From NCBI RefSeq assembly GCF_030812475.1, contig NZ_JAUSSR010000007.1, positions 310,001-374,000 of the forward strand: a stretch of 64,000 bases of DNA. The letters are read 5' to 3'. The position numbers and the translations under genes are program-made. Shown here piece after piece: positions 25,820-34,337 of this stretch. The DNA comes from Pseudomonas lini. Its GTDB lineage: Bacteria; Pseudomonadota; Gammaproteobacteria; Pseudomonadales; Pseudomonadaceae. Below the pieces are notes generated by a model. The model saw only the letters and a program-made list of their open reading frames with translations. It had not been told where the DNA came from and did no database searches. Within the stretch, counting starts at the first letter, position 1, and every line of letters begins with the position of its first letter.

Positions 25820-26071
25820 TCAGACGAAGTTCTGGTTTCTCGACTGGATCTCTTGCCGAAAGCTACCACCCGCCAAGATATGGGTCAGTGCATCAGCCAA
25901 TTCCTCTGCTGGAATATCTGGTAAACGCATGCGCCAGTAAGTACGGGCGCGTACCCAGTCCATTCGTCCTGTGAGCTGATCTGCAATTACCTGGCGTAGC
26001 TCCTGTTGGAGTTCTGCTGCTGATTTAACTTTTTGCGCACGTTGCGCTTTTTCCACAGAGTTTTCTGACAT
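25820..26071 (-). CDS. Hypothetical small phage protein, 83 aa
   Basis: Begins at the ATG at 26071 (MSENSVEKAQRAQK). It is helical and charged (AAELQQELRQVIADQLTG). Its start codon overlaps, by two bases, the start codon of the oppositely oriented gene at 26070. It has no clear family. If real, its promoter or read-through must cross the other gene; a shadow ORF cannot be excluded. Confidence 0.45.
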   Translation of the reverse strand: MSENSVEKAQRAQKVKSAAELQQELRQVIADQLTGRMDWVRARTYWRMRLPDIPAEELADALTHILAGGSFRQEIQSRNQNFV

Positions 26072-26507
26072 GGCCGTCTCCAATATTGACCAATTTAATG
26101 AAACTACCGGGCTGGTTTTGGCCGAGCTGTATGCCAAATTTCCGGTGCCGAAATCTCTCGTTCCTGAACATTTCGTCGAGCCCGCAACACGCTGGTGTGA
26201 CATCGTTTGCGCAGATGTACCTAACGAAAAAGCAGAGTTCTTCATTGCTACAGTTCGTTGGTTAGAGTCTTCTGGATACCTTACATTCAAGGATTGCACC
26301 CACTATTACGCACAGGATGCTGTCCTTACTGCAGCCGGGCTCGAAGTCCTGAAGGCCTCCCCGAGCAGCTTGGCCAAAGGACCGTCTTTCGGACAGAGCA
26401 TTACTACCGCTGCAAAGGAAGGAGGCAAGGAAACCTTGCGCGCAACGGTCTCTGAGTTGCTGGGATTAGGCGCACGCGTACTGGGCCCAGCAATAGGTCT
26501 ACCGTAA
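26070..26507 (+). CDS. Winged-helix-like gene inserted against the late operon
   Basis: 145 residues on the opposite strand to every other late gene, filling the space between W and the large terminase and ending five bases from the terminase stop. The middle (FFIATVRWLESSGYLTF ... AVLTAAGLEVLKAS) reads like a winged-helix DNA-binding fold; the C-terminal third is Ala/Gly-rich. It is probably a moron: an independently expressed lysogenic gene. The family is not recognised. Confidence 0.6.
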   Translation: MAVSNIDQFNETTGLVLAELYAKFPVPKSLVPEHFVEPATRWCDIVCADVPNEKAEFFIATVRWLESSGYLTFKDCTHYYAQDAVLTAAGLEVLKASPSSLAKGPSFGQSITTAAKEGGKETLRATVSELLGLGARVLGPAIGLP

Positions 26508-26511
26508 TTGC

Positions 26512-28533
26512 TTATCGCCTTTTCAGGTAACCACTGGTGGAACTGCGGCGTTGGGGTGGCGGTGCTACGGGTCGTGATATGACCGGGGCAGCAGTATGGA
26601 ATGCCGGTGGCGAGATGGTGGTAACCGGCGCTACCGTTGCGGCTTTACTACGCGACGCGATTTGCGCGGGCTTGATGCTTGGCGCTTCGTCGAATAGACC
26701 AGACTGCGCCAACGATTGACGCACCCGCTCCCAATCATGCTCCTGGTAGCGATTAATACCCAAGTAATGCGCCATCGCCAAGCAATACACCATCAGGTCG
26801 AGTGCTTCGTTGCGCTCGGCCTTGCCTTTGATCCATTCGATACGTTTATGGCCCCGAATGTAGCGAGCCACCTTGCGCTCCGCAACGCACTGCGCGAAGA
26901 AGTCATCGGGTAGATCATTAGCAAAATGCAGTGCCCCCGGCCCAGGAGGAAACCCATAGCGGTTATAGATCCAGTCTTTTGCGGTGTCTGTACCAACGAA
27001 CCAAAGCTCAGCACCGTTGCGTTCGGTCTGTCCCTTCCAAGTTACGTCGACCATGGAAGGCCGCTGGGCAATCACCGGCCGGCCCGGTTTGCTGGCACCC
27101 TTAATGGCGAACACATTTCGCCAGCGCCGCACGCGGCAAAATTGGTAGACCTCGTCGGTATGGTGACCGCCCGAGTCAACGCCTGCCGCCAAGATAGCGA
27201 GAGCAACACCGCATGGGTGGAGATAACGAGCCTTGAGTTTTTCATCGAGAACCGCCCAAGTGCGCTCATCCGCCGGATCGCCCCAGATTACTTGGTGATC
27301 GACGACCCAACGCTCCATGCCGACGCCAAAACCCATCACCATCAATTCCAAGCGATTTGCTTGAACGTCGACTGCTGCAGTCAACATCAATACACCGATA
27401 GGCATAGAGCCGAGGGTGTACGCCTCCAACCGCGCCTGAGCAATCAGCACCTCGGCCTTAGTTTGCTCCTGCGCACTGTCCCATACCTTTGCGAGACGGG
27501 TGTTATAGAACACCTGCATCGGTTCCAAGTCTCCTTTGGCTTGAGCCTTTTTGGCCTTCTCAAACTGCTTGGCCAAAGACTTCCAGTCCATCCAGCCCAG
27601 GGGCGAATACAGCGCATTAAGATTAAAGCCAACGGTCTCACCATCACCCTCGGCATGAGCGCGCCATTCGCCTTTGGCAAGCATCTCGCCCTTGTGGTAC
27701 TCGTCGATCAGAACGTCACAATCAGGGCCCGCGCACTGGTAATGCACCACGCTGAAATCTTTCGAGTAGTGCAGTCGTTCCCACTCAAGGGTTTGCATGT
27801 GTTTGCAGGTCGGGCATGGCACGTAGTAATAACGCTGGTCGCTGCCCTCAAATAGATCAGCTATACGCGAGGCGCCCTTGATCGTGGGAGAACTGGAAAA
27901 ATAGAACTTGGCATTGCGCCCGAAAGTACTGCCGCGGGTTTCAGCCAACTCGATGGGGTCACCCTCTTCACCGATGTCCACTTCCCAACGATCAATCTCG
28001 TCGCCATAAATGTAACGGGCCGAGAGTTCCGACAGGTTGGCCGCCGAGCCTGCAGTAGTCACGTACAGTGAACCACCCTCAAACTCTTTAGTGTCCATGG
28101 TGTTGCGTGCGTCCCGCGAACGGCTTGACGCCACACGCTCTCGCAGCACAGGCGTGGCCTTGATTGTCTTGCCGATCCGCGATGACACCCGCTTGGCGAG
28201 GCCAAGGCTGGGCAGTAGGGTCAGAATATTGGATGGTGCCATGTGGATCAGACCGCCAATCCAGTTCAGCGCAATCTGCGTTTTCATCAACTGCGAAGCC
28301 ACCATAGTGACCACTCGCTTACAACGATGTGACGGTGACAAGCACCGCATAGGTTCGCGTGCATAAGGTGTGCGAGAGGTGCGGTATTGACCGGGCTCAG
28401 CAGCGCCAGTATCACGCGGGATACGCATGTACTCATCCGCCCACTCATCAACCCAAAGCGCTGGCTCTGGACGGATCCCACGGTAATACGCCTCGCGGTA
28501 CACCTCTGCACCGTTGGCATATTCAGCAGGCAT
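26512..28533 (-). CDS. A: Terminase large subunit (lambda A-like)
   Basis: 673 residues, close to lambda gpA. It cuts DNA at cos and drives ATP-fuelled packaging. An N-terminal ATPase region with VASQLMKTQI and the coupling block GDEIDRWEVDIGEEGDPIELAETR is followed by a nuclease part (TAAVDVQANRLELMVMGFG; VDSGGHHTDEVYQFCR with acidic metal ligands). The C-terminal ~60 residues are Ala/Pro-rich and may contact the portal. It is four bases from Nu1. Confidence 0.9.
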   Translation of the reverse strand: MPAEYANGAEVYREAYYRGIRPEPALWVDEWADEYMRIPRDTGAAEPGQYRTSRTPYAREPMRCLSPSHRCKRVVTMVASQLMKTQIALNWIGGLIHMAPSNILTLLPSLGLAKRVSSRIGKTIKATPVLRERVASSRSRDARNTMDTKEFEGGSLYVTTAGSAANLSELSARYIYGDEIDRWEVDIGEEGDPIELAETRGSTFGRNAKFYFSSSPTIKGASRIADLFEGSDQRYYYVPCPTCKHMQTLEWERLHYSKDFSVVHYQCAGPDCDVLIDEYHKGEMLAKGEWRAHAEGDGETVGFNLNALYSPLGWMDWKSLAKQFEKAKKAQAKGDLEPMQVFYNTRLAKVWDSAQEQTKAEVLIAQARLEAYTLGSMPIGVLMLTAAVDVQANRLELMVMGFGVGMERWVVDHQVIWGDPADERTWAVLDEKLKARYLHPCGVALAILAAGVDSGGHHTDEVYQFCRVRRWRNVFAIKGASKPGRPVIAQRPSMVDVTWKGQTERNGAELWFVGTDTAKDWIYNRYGFPPGPGALHFANDLPDDFFAQCVAERKVARYIRGHKRIEWIKGKAERNEALDLMVYCLAMAHYLGINRYQEHDWERVRQSLAQSGLFDEAPSIKPAQIASRSKAATVAPVTTISPPAFHTAAPVISRPVAPPPQRRSSTSGYLKRR

Positions 28534-28537
28534 AGGC

Positions 28538-29101
28538 TTAGCTCGTCGTCGTTACAGCGTGAATAAAGTCTTCTGTGGAAATGCGTTCGGCATCCTCAAG
28601 AGCGCTACGAATCTCCTGCATCAGATGCTTTTCGATATCCCAAGGATCACCCATTGCTGAAAGCTCTGGGGCGAGCTTCGCAGGTAGCGCCAGCAATAGA
28701 TCGCGCACCATTCGACCCGATGAGAAGGCGGCCTCATCCACCACCGAACGCTCCACCAACTCACCGTTAGCTTTACGCACTTCACTTTCGGCTTTTTCAG
28801 CTTGCGCGAGGGCAAGCCGAGTTCGTGCCTTTTGATAGTCCGGCGCTGCGGGGGAAATCGTTCCTGGCGATACATGCGGGAACTCTGGCTCTCTCTCTTG
28901 GGTGTTGAGGACCACCGGAAGATTGCCAAGCGAGTTGCTGCGCGAGGGGTCGCTGGTCATCGTAAGATATTGCTCGCTTGCTTCGACATCAACCTTGCCG
29001 TCGAGGGTCAGGACCAGGCGGCCACGTTGAACCAATTTGCCAACGTATTGGCGAGACCAGCCTTTACTGGCCGCGTACTCAGTACGGGTCAAAATGGTCA
29101 T
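28538..29101 (-). CDS. Nu1: Terminase small subunit (lambda Nu1-like)
   Basis: 187 residues. The N-terminal winged helix (RTEYAASKGWSRQYVGKLVQRGRLVLTLDGKVDVEAS) is the Nu1 DNA-binding domain that recognises cosB; a helical middle region (ARTRLALAQAEKAESEVRKANGELV) mediates assembly with A. A GGAGG box precedes the ATG. The repeats immediately upstream fit its expected binding site. Confidence 0.85.
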   Translation of the reverse strand: MTILTRTEYAASKGWSRQYVGKLVQRGRLVLTLDGKVDVEASEQYLTMTSDPSRSNSLGNLPVVLNTQEREPEFPHVSPGTISPAAPDYQKARTRLALAQAEKAESEVRKANGELVERSVVDEAAFSSGRMVRDLLLALPAKLAPELSAMGDPWDIEKHLMQEIRSALEDAERISTEDFIHAVTTTS

Positions 29102-29235
29102 GTAAACCTCCTATCAACCAAGGACTGTCAACCACGTCAACCTCTGTCAACCAACGTGAAAAAATTTGCCGCTAACACTTTCCCGCGGGTTTCCGACCCC
29201 GTACCCGCCAAAAAACCCCAGGGTCCCCGGCGATT
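29102..29235. other. Candidate cos region with four Nu1-type repeats
   Basis: Four near-identical nonamers of form YRTCAACCW lie at 29112-29120, 29126-29134, 29135-29143 and 29145-29153, directly upstream of Nu1. Beyond them, 29161-29230 is GC-rich with a CCCGCGGG palindrome. In lambda, cosB repeats and cosN lie exactly here, so this is probably the packaging site. The nick position cannot be read. Confidence 0.5.
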
Positions 29236-29586
29236 TCATGCCTGCCCGTCACCGCTCGGCGGCGCGTCGCAGATCCCTGCCCGCTTTGCCAACCACCGAG
29301 CGTACAAACCGCTGGCCACATCGGCGCCGAGACAAGCGACAACGCTGCCTATTGCAGCGGCAGTCATCAAGCTGCATCCCAGCGCCGTGGCGAGCATCAC
29401 CGTCGCCAGACCAAAAACTGCAGAAGCACCGAAGCGCAACAGCACGCGCTTCACCAACACCGGCACCGCCATCCCTGCCGCATCAGCACGCCACATTTCC
29501 CCGGTTAAACCCGCGAGCGCCACCAGAATCAGTAGCCAGGTTGGAAGATCGGCCAGCGACTGCTGCACCTCCTGTTCAGTCGACAT
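29236..29586 (-). CDS. Holin, three transmembrane helices
   Basis: 116 residues from the ATG at 29586 with a GAGGAGG box. Hydrophobic segments at about 16-34, 51-70 and 74-95 with a charged C-terminus fit a class I holin (LydA/holin-3-like). It would pierce the inner membrane and release the endolysin encoded 24 kb away at the other end of the late operon. In virion order this is the last gene before cos; Pseudomonas lambdoid phages often place the holin near terminase. Confidence 0.7.
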   Translation of the reverse strand: MSTEQEVQQSLADLPTWLLILVALAGLTGEMWRADAAGMAVPVLVKRVLLRFGASAVFGLATVMLATALGCSLMTAAAIGSVVACLGADVASGLYARWLAKRAGICDAPPSGDGQA

Positions 29587-29611
29587 GCGTTGCCTCCTCG
29601 GCAATGAAATG

Positions 29612-29634
29612 AAAAACCCCGCCGAAGCGGGGTT
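29612..29634 (-). terminator. Intrinsic terminator upstream of the holin
   Basis: On the minus strand AACCCCGC/GCGGGGTT with a TTCG loop is followed by TTTC. A strong tetraloop hairpin between the Q-like gene and the holin, where lambda has its late terminator. Confidence 0.75.
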
Positions 29635-29739
29635 AGATGACCGGCACAGGGAGAGCCGGGTGAATCTGCACAGCACGTGCGAGGTCAGCGCCGAGGCGCA
29701 AATTTCATATCGTGGAGACTTTTTACCTCCTGAGTACGG

Positions 29740-29764
29740 AACCGAAAAGGGGGCGTTTTCGGTT
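29740..29764. terminator. Inverted repeat after the Q-like gene
   Basis: A perfect nine-base-pair inverted repeat AACCGAAAA/TTTTCGGTT with a GC-rich loop, starting at the stop codon of the gene ending 29763. It may end transcription or bind a protein. No T-run follows the stem. Confidence 0.45.
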
Positions 29765-30245
29765 ATCCAACTCGACGCAGCTTTGACGCAACTTTGAGAA
29801 GACTTTGAGGCAAAACGCCCCGACCAGCGGTAAGCCACTTACGGGCATCAGCACGCTCGGCCAGCACTTCCAGCAGCCGCTCATGCAGACGGTGCACCTG
29901 GTCGTAGTAAGTCTGTTTCGCTCTCGACTCCATCCCAAGCAGATGCAACTGCATCAGCCAGGTCGGCGCCGGATCATCGCCATAACGCAGGCCCGCCAAC
30001 CGCATCAGCCGATCACCCTGCTCGCCCTGACGCCCGATCTCCGACAGCGCGGCGGCAATCTCCTGTGCAACTGCATCAGGCCCTGCTCCTGCGCCGAGGA
30101 TGACTCGGGACCCGGGCGTGCCGCGTGGTGCGCAGCCACCCCACTCCATGATCGTTGCCATTGGGCTGCCCATTCCGCCGCTTTCGCCATTAAGCCGAAG
30201 TTGCTCACCCCAGTGCTTCAGCAGTACTTCCATTGCCTCGATCAT
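29763..30245 (-). CDS. Possible late-gene regulator (Q-like position)
   Basis: 160 residues from the ATG at 30245 (MIEAMEVLLKHWGEQLRL). It is helical, with a Gly-rich early segment (GGMGSPMATIMEWGGCAPRGTPGSR) and the pattern YYDQVHRLHERLLEVLAERADARKW. It sits between the replication gene and the late block, where lambda-like phages carry antiterminator Q or an ArpU/RinA-type activator. That fits the many hairpins in the late operon. The family call is positional; I cannot match a domain with certainty. Confidence 0.45.
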   Translation of the reverse strand: MIEAMEVLLKHWGEQLRLNGESGGMGSPMATIMEWGGCAPRGTPGSRVILGAGAGPDAVAQEIAAALSEIGRQGEQGDRLMRLAGLRYGDDPAPTWLMQLHLLGMESRAKQTYYDQVHRLHERLLEVLAERADARKWLTAGRGVLPQSLLKVASKLRRVG

Positions 30246-30266
30246 CGCCCTACTCCACCGAAAACC

Positions 30267-30565
30267 GAACCCAACACAAAAAACACCCAACCCGACACAA
30301 ACCCAACACAAATAAAACCCTTTAAAATCAACAGGTTTAATCGAATTGTGTTTAGTGTGTTGGGTTTGTTGGGTATTTCTGTTCTCGCATGAAGAAAATA
30401 ATCAGCCATCAGAAACCGACTATCTAACGTCACGCATGCGCGCACGCGTAGCGAAACCCAACACACCCGACATAACGTCCGCAAACCGCCGAAAATGAAT
30501 GCTCCAATCTGTGTGGGGTACCTGAAATCAACCCAACACACACCCGACACACCTAACACACTTTT
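30267..30565. repeat. Iteron-like repeat field, candidate replication origin
   Basis: Copies of CCCAACACA lie at 30270-30278, 30302-30310, 30457-30465 and 30532-30540, with CCCGACACA-type variants beside them (about 30291-30299, 30466-30474, 30543-30551) and inverted copies at 30356-30364 and 30365-30373. An AT-rich segment (30311-30345) lies among them. The field is directly downstream of the primase/helicase gene, where an origin recognised by that protein would be expected. Translating it gives only low-complexity V/G/C-rich frames. Confidence 0.5.
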
Positions 30566-30573
30566 AGATGTAG

Positions 30574-33270
30574 TCATGCGGCGGCCGCCTTGATGTGGTC
30601 CCAGCTGTCCACATGCCAGCCCGCCAGCTTCGCCTTGGCCCGCCAGTTTTCGACCTGCTTGCCCAGCTCGGCCGCCTTCAGTGATGGGGGCGGGGAAGCG
30701 TCCTGATCGACGGGAAAGAAGAAAGCGCCAAAGCGCCGATTGTTGCCATCGGTCCAGGGAATGGCACGCGTCTTATCAACCTCGGAACTGATGAACAGCG
30801 AGAACTTCGTCTGACTCATCACATGCTCTTTATTGCGCTGGCACCATTCGAGGAACAGCGAATAGAGGTCGGTCGAGAGACACGGCCCCCAAAGACCGTG
30901 GCCCAACTCGCTGTACTTCCACAGATGCAAGAACGTCTGCCATCCGGCACGACTCAAGGCCACCAAGCGCTCACGGGCATCCGTTGAGGGTGGTCGTGTC
31001 CGCTGGTTGAAGTCGCCCAGATCGATCGACAACAACCAGCCATAGAGTGCAGCGACGCCGCCCTGCTCCAGCTCGCGTCCGATCGCTTTTTGCCGCTCGA
31101 CCGGCAAGGTTTCCATAGGCCACATCACCAACATCCGCCGATCACTGTCGCTGATCGGCCACGGCAGAATTTCGTTACTCAGGAACACCGCGTTCATATG
31201 GTTGGCTTCCTCCCAACCGTTGATGAACTTTGATTCCATCCGCACCGTCTTGCCGGTGATTAGGTGCTTGATCTTGCCCACCTGGTTGTACCGCTGATCA
31301 CGGCTCACCACCTCTTCGAACACCGACCACAATTTGCGGCTTTGCCAGGCGTTGAAGTTGCTCTCCAACTGTGTCTGGCCGACCGTCGCCGCGTACTGGC
31401 CATACAGCATGCCCAGTGCATCGGCGAACAGCAGGCTTTTGCCCGAGCCTTCCATGATCGAGTGCATTAGCACGGCGGTGTCCATCTTGGCGCCCAAGTG
31501 CTGCAATGGGTACGCCAGCCAGCGAATCAGCCATTGGGACGCCGCTTGATCGTGATTGCACAAAAACGAAATCAGCCAACGCAGATTGGCGCAGGCTTCG
31601 TCATCCCTAACCGGTTCGAGCGGCAGACCATCAAAGGTATTGATGTACACCGCTGGGTCCTTGCTCATAGTCGGATCAAACACGATATGTTCGACATCCA
31701 CGGTGCGACGCTCACTGCTGTTCAGCCACAGTGGATAAGTGTCACCCAACGCCATCTTCACCGCGCCCTCGGCAATGCGTCGTTTCTTTTCCCGATCCCA
31801 GACATCCTTGGTGCCATCGATGTACACGTATCGGTCGGTCGGCGGCATACCCAGGGCGCCGCCCTTCTTGCCCGCCATGCGCCGTGCTTGCTCGATGTCG
31901 CGGACGTGATCATCCGCAATCAGCCGTTTGCTCATGTCATCGAGCCACGCCTTGGCAAGTGGCTTGCCAACCCGCGCTTCGAATGCGGCTTTCTTCATTA
32001 CCCGCGACTGGTCGCAGTCCCACACTTGCGTGGTGCCCTCGACCAGCGCAAAACGACGAAGCAACTGGTCAAGCGTCAACACCTCCCCCGCCCCCCCATT
32101 AGGAGCCGGAGCGGCCTCGCTGATCTCGTCGTTCGCACAGCTCGGCTCGCTCACATCACTGGATGGGGTCGGGGGAAGATCCTGCGGAACAGGCCGCGAT
32201 GAATGCTGCATACCCAACATACGCGCAGCATCCTTCACCGCTTTCGACTGATCGCCCGCGTGCTCGAGTAAACAGAACACCTCAAAGGCGTCGTTTTGAT
32301 GTCCGTTCGCGAGCGGATCGGCACCGTGGTGCGAATAGACCTTGCCGTCAGCGATCGTCACACCCGGCAGACCAGTGCTGCTCTGCGGGTAAAGCCACTT
32401 GCTGCCCCGCTTGATATAGCCGTGAGTACGCAGTAGTTCCTCGATGTCGTGGCAGCGATTGAACTCGTCGATCACCGACGGCTGCTTACCAGCCACAGGT
32501 GCTGAACGCTTAATGACCTTCGCCGGCGCCGCGGTTGACTTGATCGCCCACGGGCAGGCTGCCTCGGCATCCCGCTTGAAGAATTCCCAGCCTTGCCAGA
32601 TATTTAGCAGATCGACAGTCAGCGTCGGCAGGCCGTCGTTGGCGTTCGGTGGGGTTCTCCAGGTGTAAGGCTTGCCGGTACCCGGATGAATCGAAGGCGG
32701 AAACACGTCCTGGACCAGGCCAGCGCGCAGCTCGAACACCGTGAAGCGCTTGTATTCTTCAGCCTCCGCGCGCGCTGCAGCCTCCCCGACAGCATCGCCC
32801 TGCTCTTTCGCAGCCTTGGCCTTCTCCATTAGGCCTTTATGAATTGAACCGTCAGGGTCTTTCTCATTCGGCCAGGAAAGAGAATGCCGAGTCAGCTCAA
32901 TGCCGTCCGGTACTTTAAAAAGCACCCGGAACCGCGCTGGGTTACCGACAATCGTCGGATACACCAACGCCATGGCATCCAGATCAACACCCAGCAGTTC
33001 GTACAATACATGCCGCGTCCACTGAACGTCGTCGACGTCCAGCGAACAGACACGGCTCGGCCCGAGAACGACGCCGAGGTTGTGATTAGGGTTTTGTTGC
33101 CAGAATGCTTCAGCGGTATCGGCATCAGTGATGTAACCGCCGGGTTTGTTCCACCCCAGACCCTTTGGGGCTTTTTCACCTGGCTCAATGGAGACCAGGG
33201 CGAGATCGAAAGCAGTGATGTAACGTTTTGCCCATGTAGCGATGGCTATTCCTTTGGCCAGTTCGGTCAT
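30574..33270 (-). CDS. Prim-Pol / helicase replication protein
   Basis: 898 residues from the ATG at 33270 (GGAGG box). The N-terminal part is a bifunctional primase-polymerase (LVSIEPGEKAPKGLGWNKPGG; NLGVVLGPSRVCSLDVDD with acidic metal ligands). The C-terminal part is a D5/NrS-1-like superfamily 3 helicase with Walker A MEGSGKSLL and WSVFEEVVSRDQ as Walker B region. It can probably start and unwind phage DNA alone. It overlaps the TraR-like stop and precedes the iteron field. Confidence 0.85.
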   Translation of the reverse strand: MTELAKGIAIATWAKRYITAFDLALVSIEPGEKAPKGLGWNKPGGYITDADTAEAFWQQNPNHNLGVVLGPSRVCSLDVDDVQWTRHVLYELLGVDLDAMALVYPTIVGNPARFRVLFKVPDGIELTRHSLSWPNEKDPDGSIHKGLMEKAKAAKEQGDAVGEAAARAEAEEYKRFTVFELRAGLVQDVFPPSIHPGTGKPYTWRTPPNANDGLPTLTVDLLNIWQGWEFFKRDAEAACPWAIKSTAAPAKVIKRSAPVAGKQPSVIDEFNRCHDIEELLRTHGYIKRGSKWLYPQSSTGLPGVTIADGKVYSHHGADPLANGHQNDAFEVFCLLEHAGDQSKAVKDAARMLGMQHSSRPVPQDLPPTPSSDVSEPSCANDEISEAAPAPNGGAGEVLTLDQLLRRFALVEGTTQVWDCDQSRVMKKAAFEARVGKPLAKAWLDDMSKRLIADDHVRDIEQARRMAGKKGGALGMPPTDRYVYIDGTKDVWDREKKRRIAEGAVKMALGDTYPLWLNSSERRTVDVEHIVFDPTMSKDPAVYINTFDGLPLEPVRDDEACANLRWLISFLCNHDQAASQWLIRWLAYPLQHLGAKMDTAVLMHSIMEGSGKSLLFADALGMLYGQYAATVGQTQLESNFNAWQSRKLWSVFEEVVSRDQRYNQVGKIKHLITGKTVRMESKFINGWEEANHMNAVFLSNEILPWPISDSDRRMLVMWPMETLPVERQKAIGRELEQGGVAALYGWLLSIDLGDFNQRTRPPSTDARERLVALSRAGWQTFLHLWKYSELGHGLWGPCLSTDLYSLFLEWCQRNKEHVMSQTKFSLFISSEVDKTRAIPWTDGNNRRFGAFFFPVDQDASPPPSLKAAELGKQVENWRAKAKLAGWHVDSWDHIKAAAA

Positions 33271-33473
33271 CGCCGAGCCTCCCGTAACCCCTGGCAGTGA
33301 ACGCAGGTTTGGCAACCCTCAATCGTCTGCTGTCGAAGCAACGGGATAGGGTCATCACAATCCTCGCAGAATTGCGCGCTGACGCGATTCGAAGGAACGC
33401 GGCGACTGCGGTGAAGGGCAACGTCGAGCAGATATTGCGCCTGATCGTTGGCACGATCGATTTCATCAGCCAT
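33267..33473 (-). CDS. TraR/DksA C4-type zinc finger protein
   Basis: 68 residues from the ATG at 33473. The C-terminal half has a four-cysteine zinc finger (C-E-D-C ... C-Q-T-C-x-x-C) of the TraR/DksA type; such proteins enter the RNA polymerase secondary channel and change promoter use. The short helical N-terminus is typical of phage TraR. It is linked by overlaps to CII-like and primase genes in the leftward early operon. Confidence 0.8.
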   Translation of the reverse strand: MADEIDRANDQAQYLLDVALHRSRRVPSNRVSAQFCEDCDDPIPLLRQQTIEGCQTCVHCQGLREARR

Positions 33474-33954
33474 GGACACGATCCTCCATCGCCTGACGGG
33501 CACCCGCCATGATGGCGAGAACTTCGCGGATCACGTCCATCCCCTGCTTTTCAAGATCGAGAACTTCGTGAAGCTCCCAGACGTTGTCGGCAGCACCATC
33601 GTGCATGGCGGCCACGAATTCCCCGGTTTCGCCGAGCAATTTACCGACGGCCTTCAAAGCACCACGGGTGGCTGGTACCGGCACTGGACGATACCAGACC
33701 GCGCCAGCCGGACGCATCAGCGCATCGAGCAAGCGCGAATCGCCAGTGAGCCTGATCAACTCTTCAAGCTCATCAGGATTCAACCAGCGGCGCTCTTCAT
33801 CGAGTTTGAGTTTTTTTTGAAGGGTGTCGTTGTCCAACACCATGTCAAAAGCAAGGGCGGTAATTCCGCCCTTGTAGTCACGACCAGCGCGATAAATCGC
33901 CTGGCGCAAAGGAAGGACCGGACCTGCGTCCGGCAAAAGATCTGTTCTACTCAT
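33466..33954 (-). CDS. CII-like regulatory protein
   Basis: 162 residues from the ATG at 33954; the upstream frame is unlikely coding. It has the pattern RQAIYRAGRDYKGGITALAFDMVLDNDTLQKKLKLDEERRWLNPDELEELI of the P2/186-type CII family (phage_CP76), which acts in establishing lysogeny. It is second in the leftward early operon after cro. Confidence 0.7.
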   Translation of the reverse strand: MSRTDLLPDAGPVLPLRQAIYRAGRDYKGGITALAFDMVLDNDTLQKKLKLDEERRWLNPDELEELIRLTGDSRLLDALMRPAGAVWYRPVPVPATRGALKAVGKLLGETGEFVAAMHDGAADNVWELHEVLDLEKQGMDVIREVLAIMAGARQAMEDRVHG

Positions 33955-34051
33955 AACCGTAAATCCCCCGTTTACGGTGTAGCCATAGTCCAGGGCAAAC
34001 CCTATCCTACGACCACGACCGATGTGCATATGCTGTGTGTCGTCGTAGCTG

Positions 34052-34083
34052 GACTGGGGGATCTTTGGTGAGAGGCCCCAGTC
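34052..34083. other. Inverted repeat between cro and the CII-like gene
   Basis: GACTGGGG pairs perfectly with CCCCAGTC across a 16-base loop. It may be a partial terminator in the leftward early transcript, comparable in position to tR1 in lambda, or a protein site. Confidence 0.4.
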
Positions 34084-34093
34084 CGGCACCCTT

Positions 34094-34291
34094 TTAAGCT
34101 GCCGACTTCAGGCCAGCGGCTGCTTTTTCTTGCGTGTAAAGGCTCTCGATGGCCTTCCCAGTTACATACCGGACGTCTGCACCTTTAGCGGCACGATTAA
34201 TAGTCGGCTGCGTTGTCCCTACGCGATCTGCGATGACCCTTTGGGATAAACCTGACCGCAGTAACTCCGCGAGCATTTCTTGGATAGTCAT
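34094..34291 (-). CDS. Cro-like repressor
   Basis: 65 residues from the ATG at 34291. A helix-turn-helix occupies about 14-33 (LSQRVIADRVGTTQPTINRA). It is divergent to the CI-type gene across the operator at about 34338, which is the classic switch layout. It heads the leftward early operon (CII-like, TraR-like, primase). Confidence 0.75.
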   Translation of the reverse strand: MTIQEMLAELLRSGLSQRVIADRVGTTQPTINRAAKGADVRYVTGKAIESLYTQEKAAAGLKSAA

Positions 34292-34337
34292 ATCGTTCCA
34301 CCGATGCGCTTTCGCATTGAGCGCTACAATACACAAA

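Noticed and set aside
29112-29153. CRISPR-like array of short repeats
   Set aside because: Repeats are nine bases with almost no spacers; the position points to packaging sites, not CRISPR.
30242-30577. 111-codon minus-strand ORF rich in V, C, W and G
   Set aside because: It is a translation of the CCCAACACA repeat field and has no natural protein composition.
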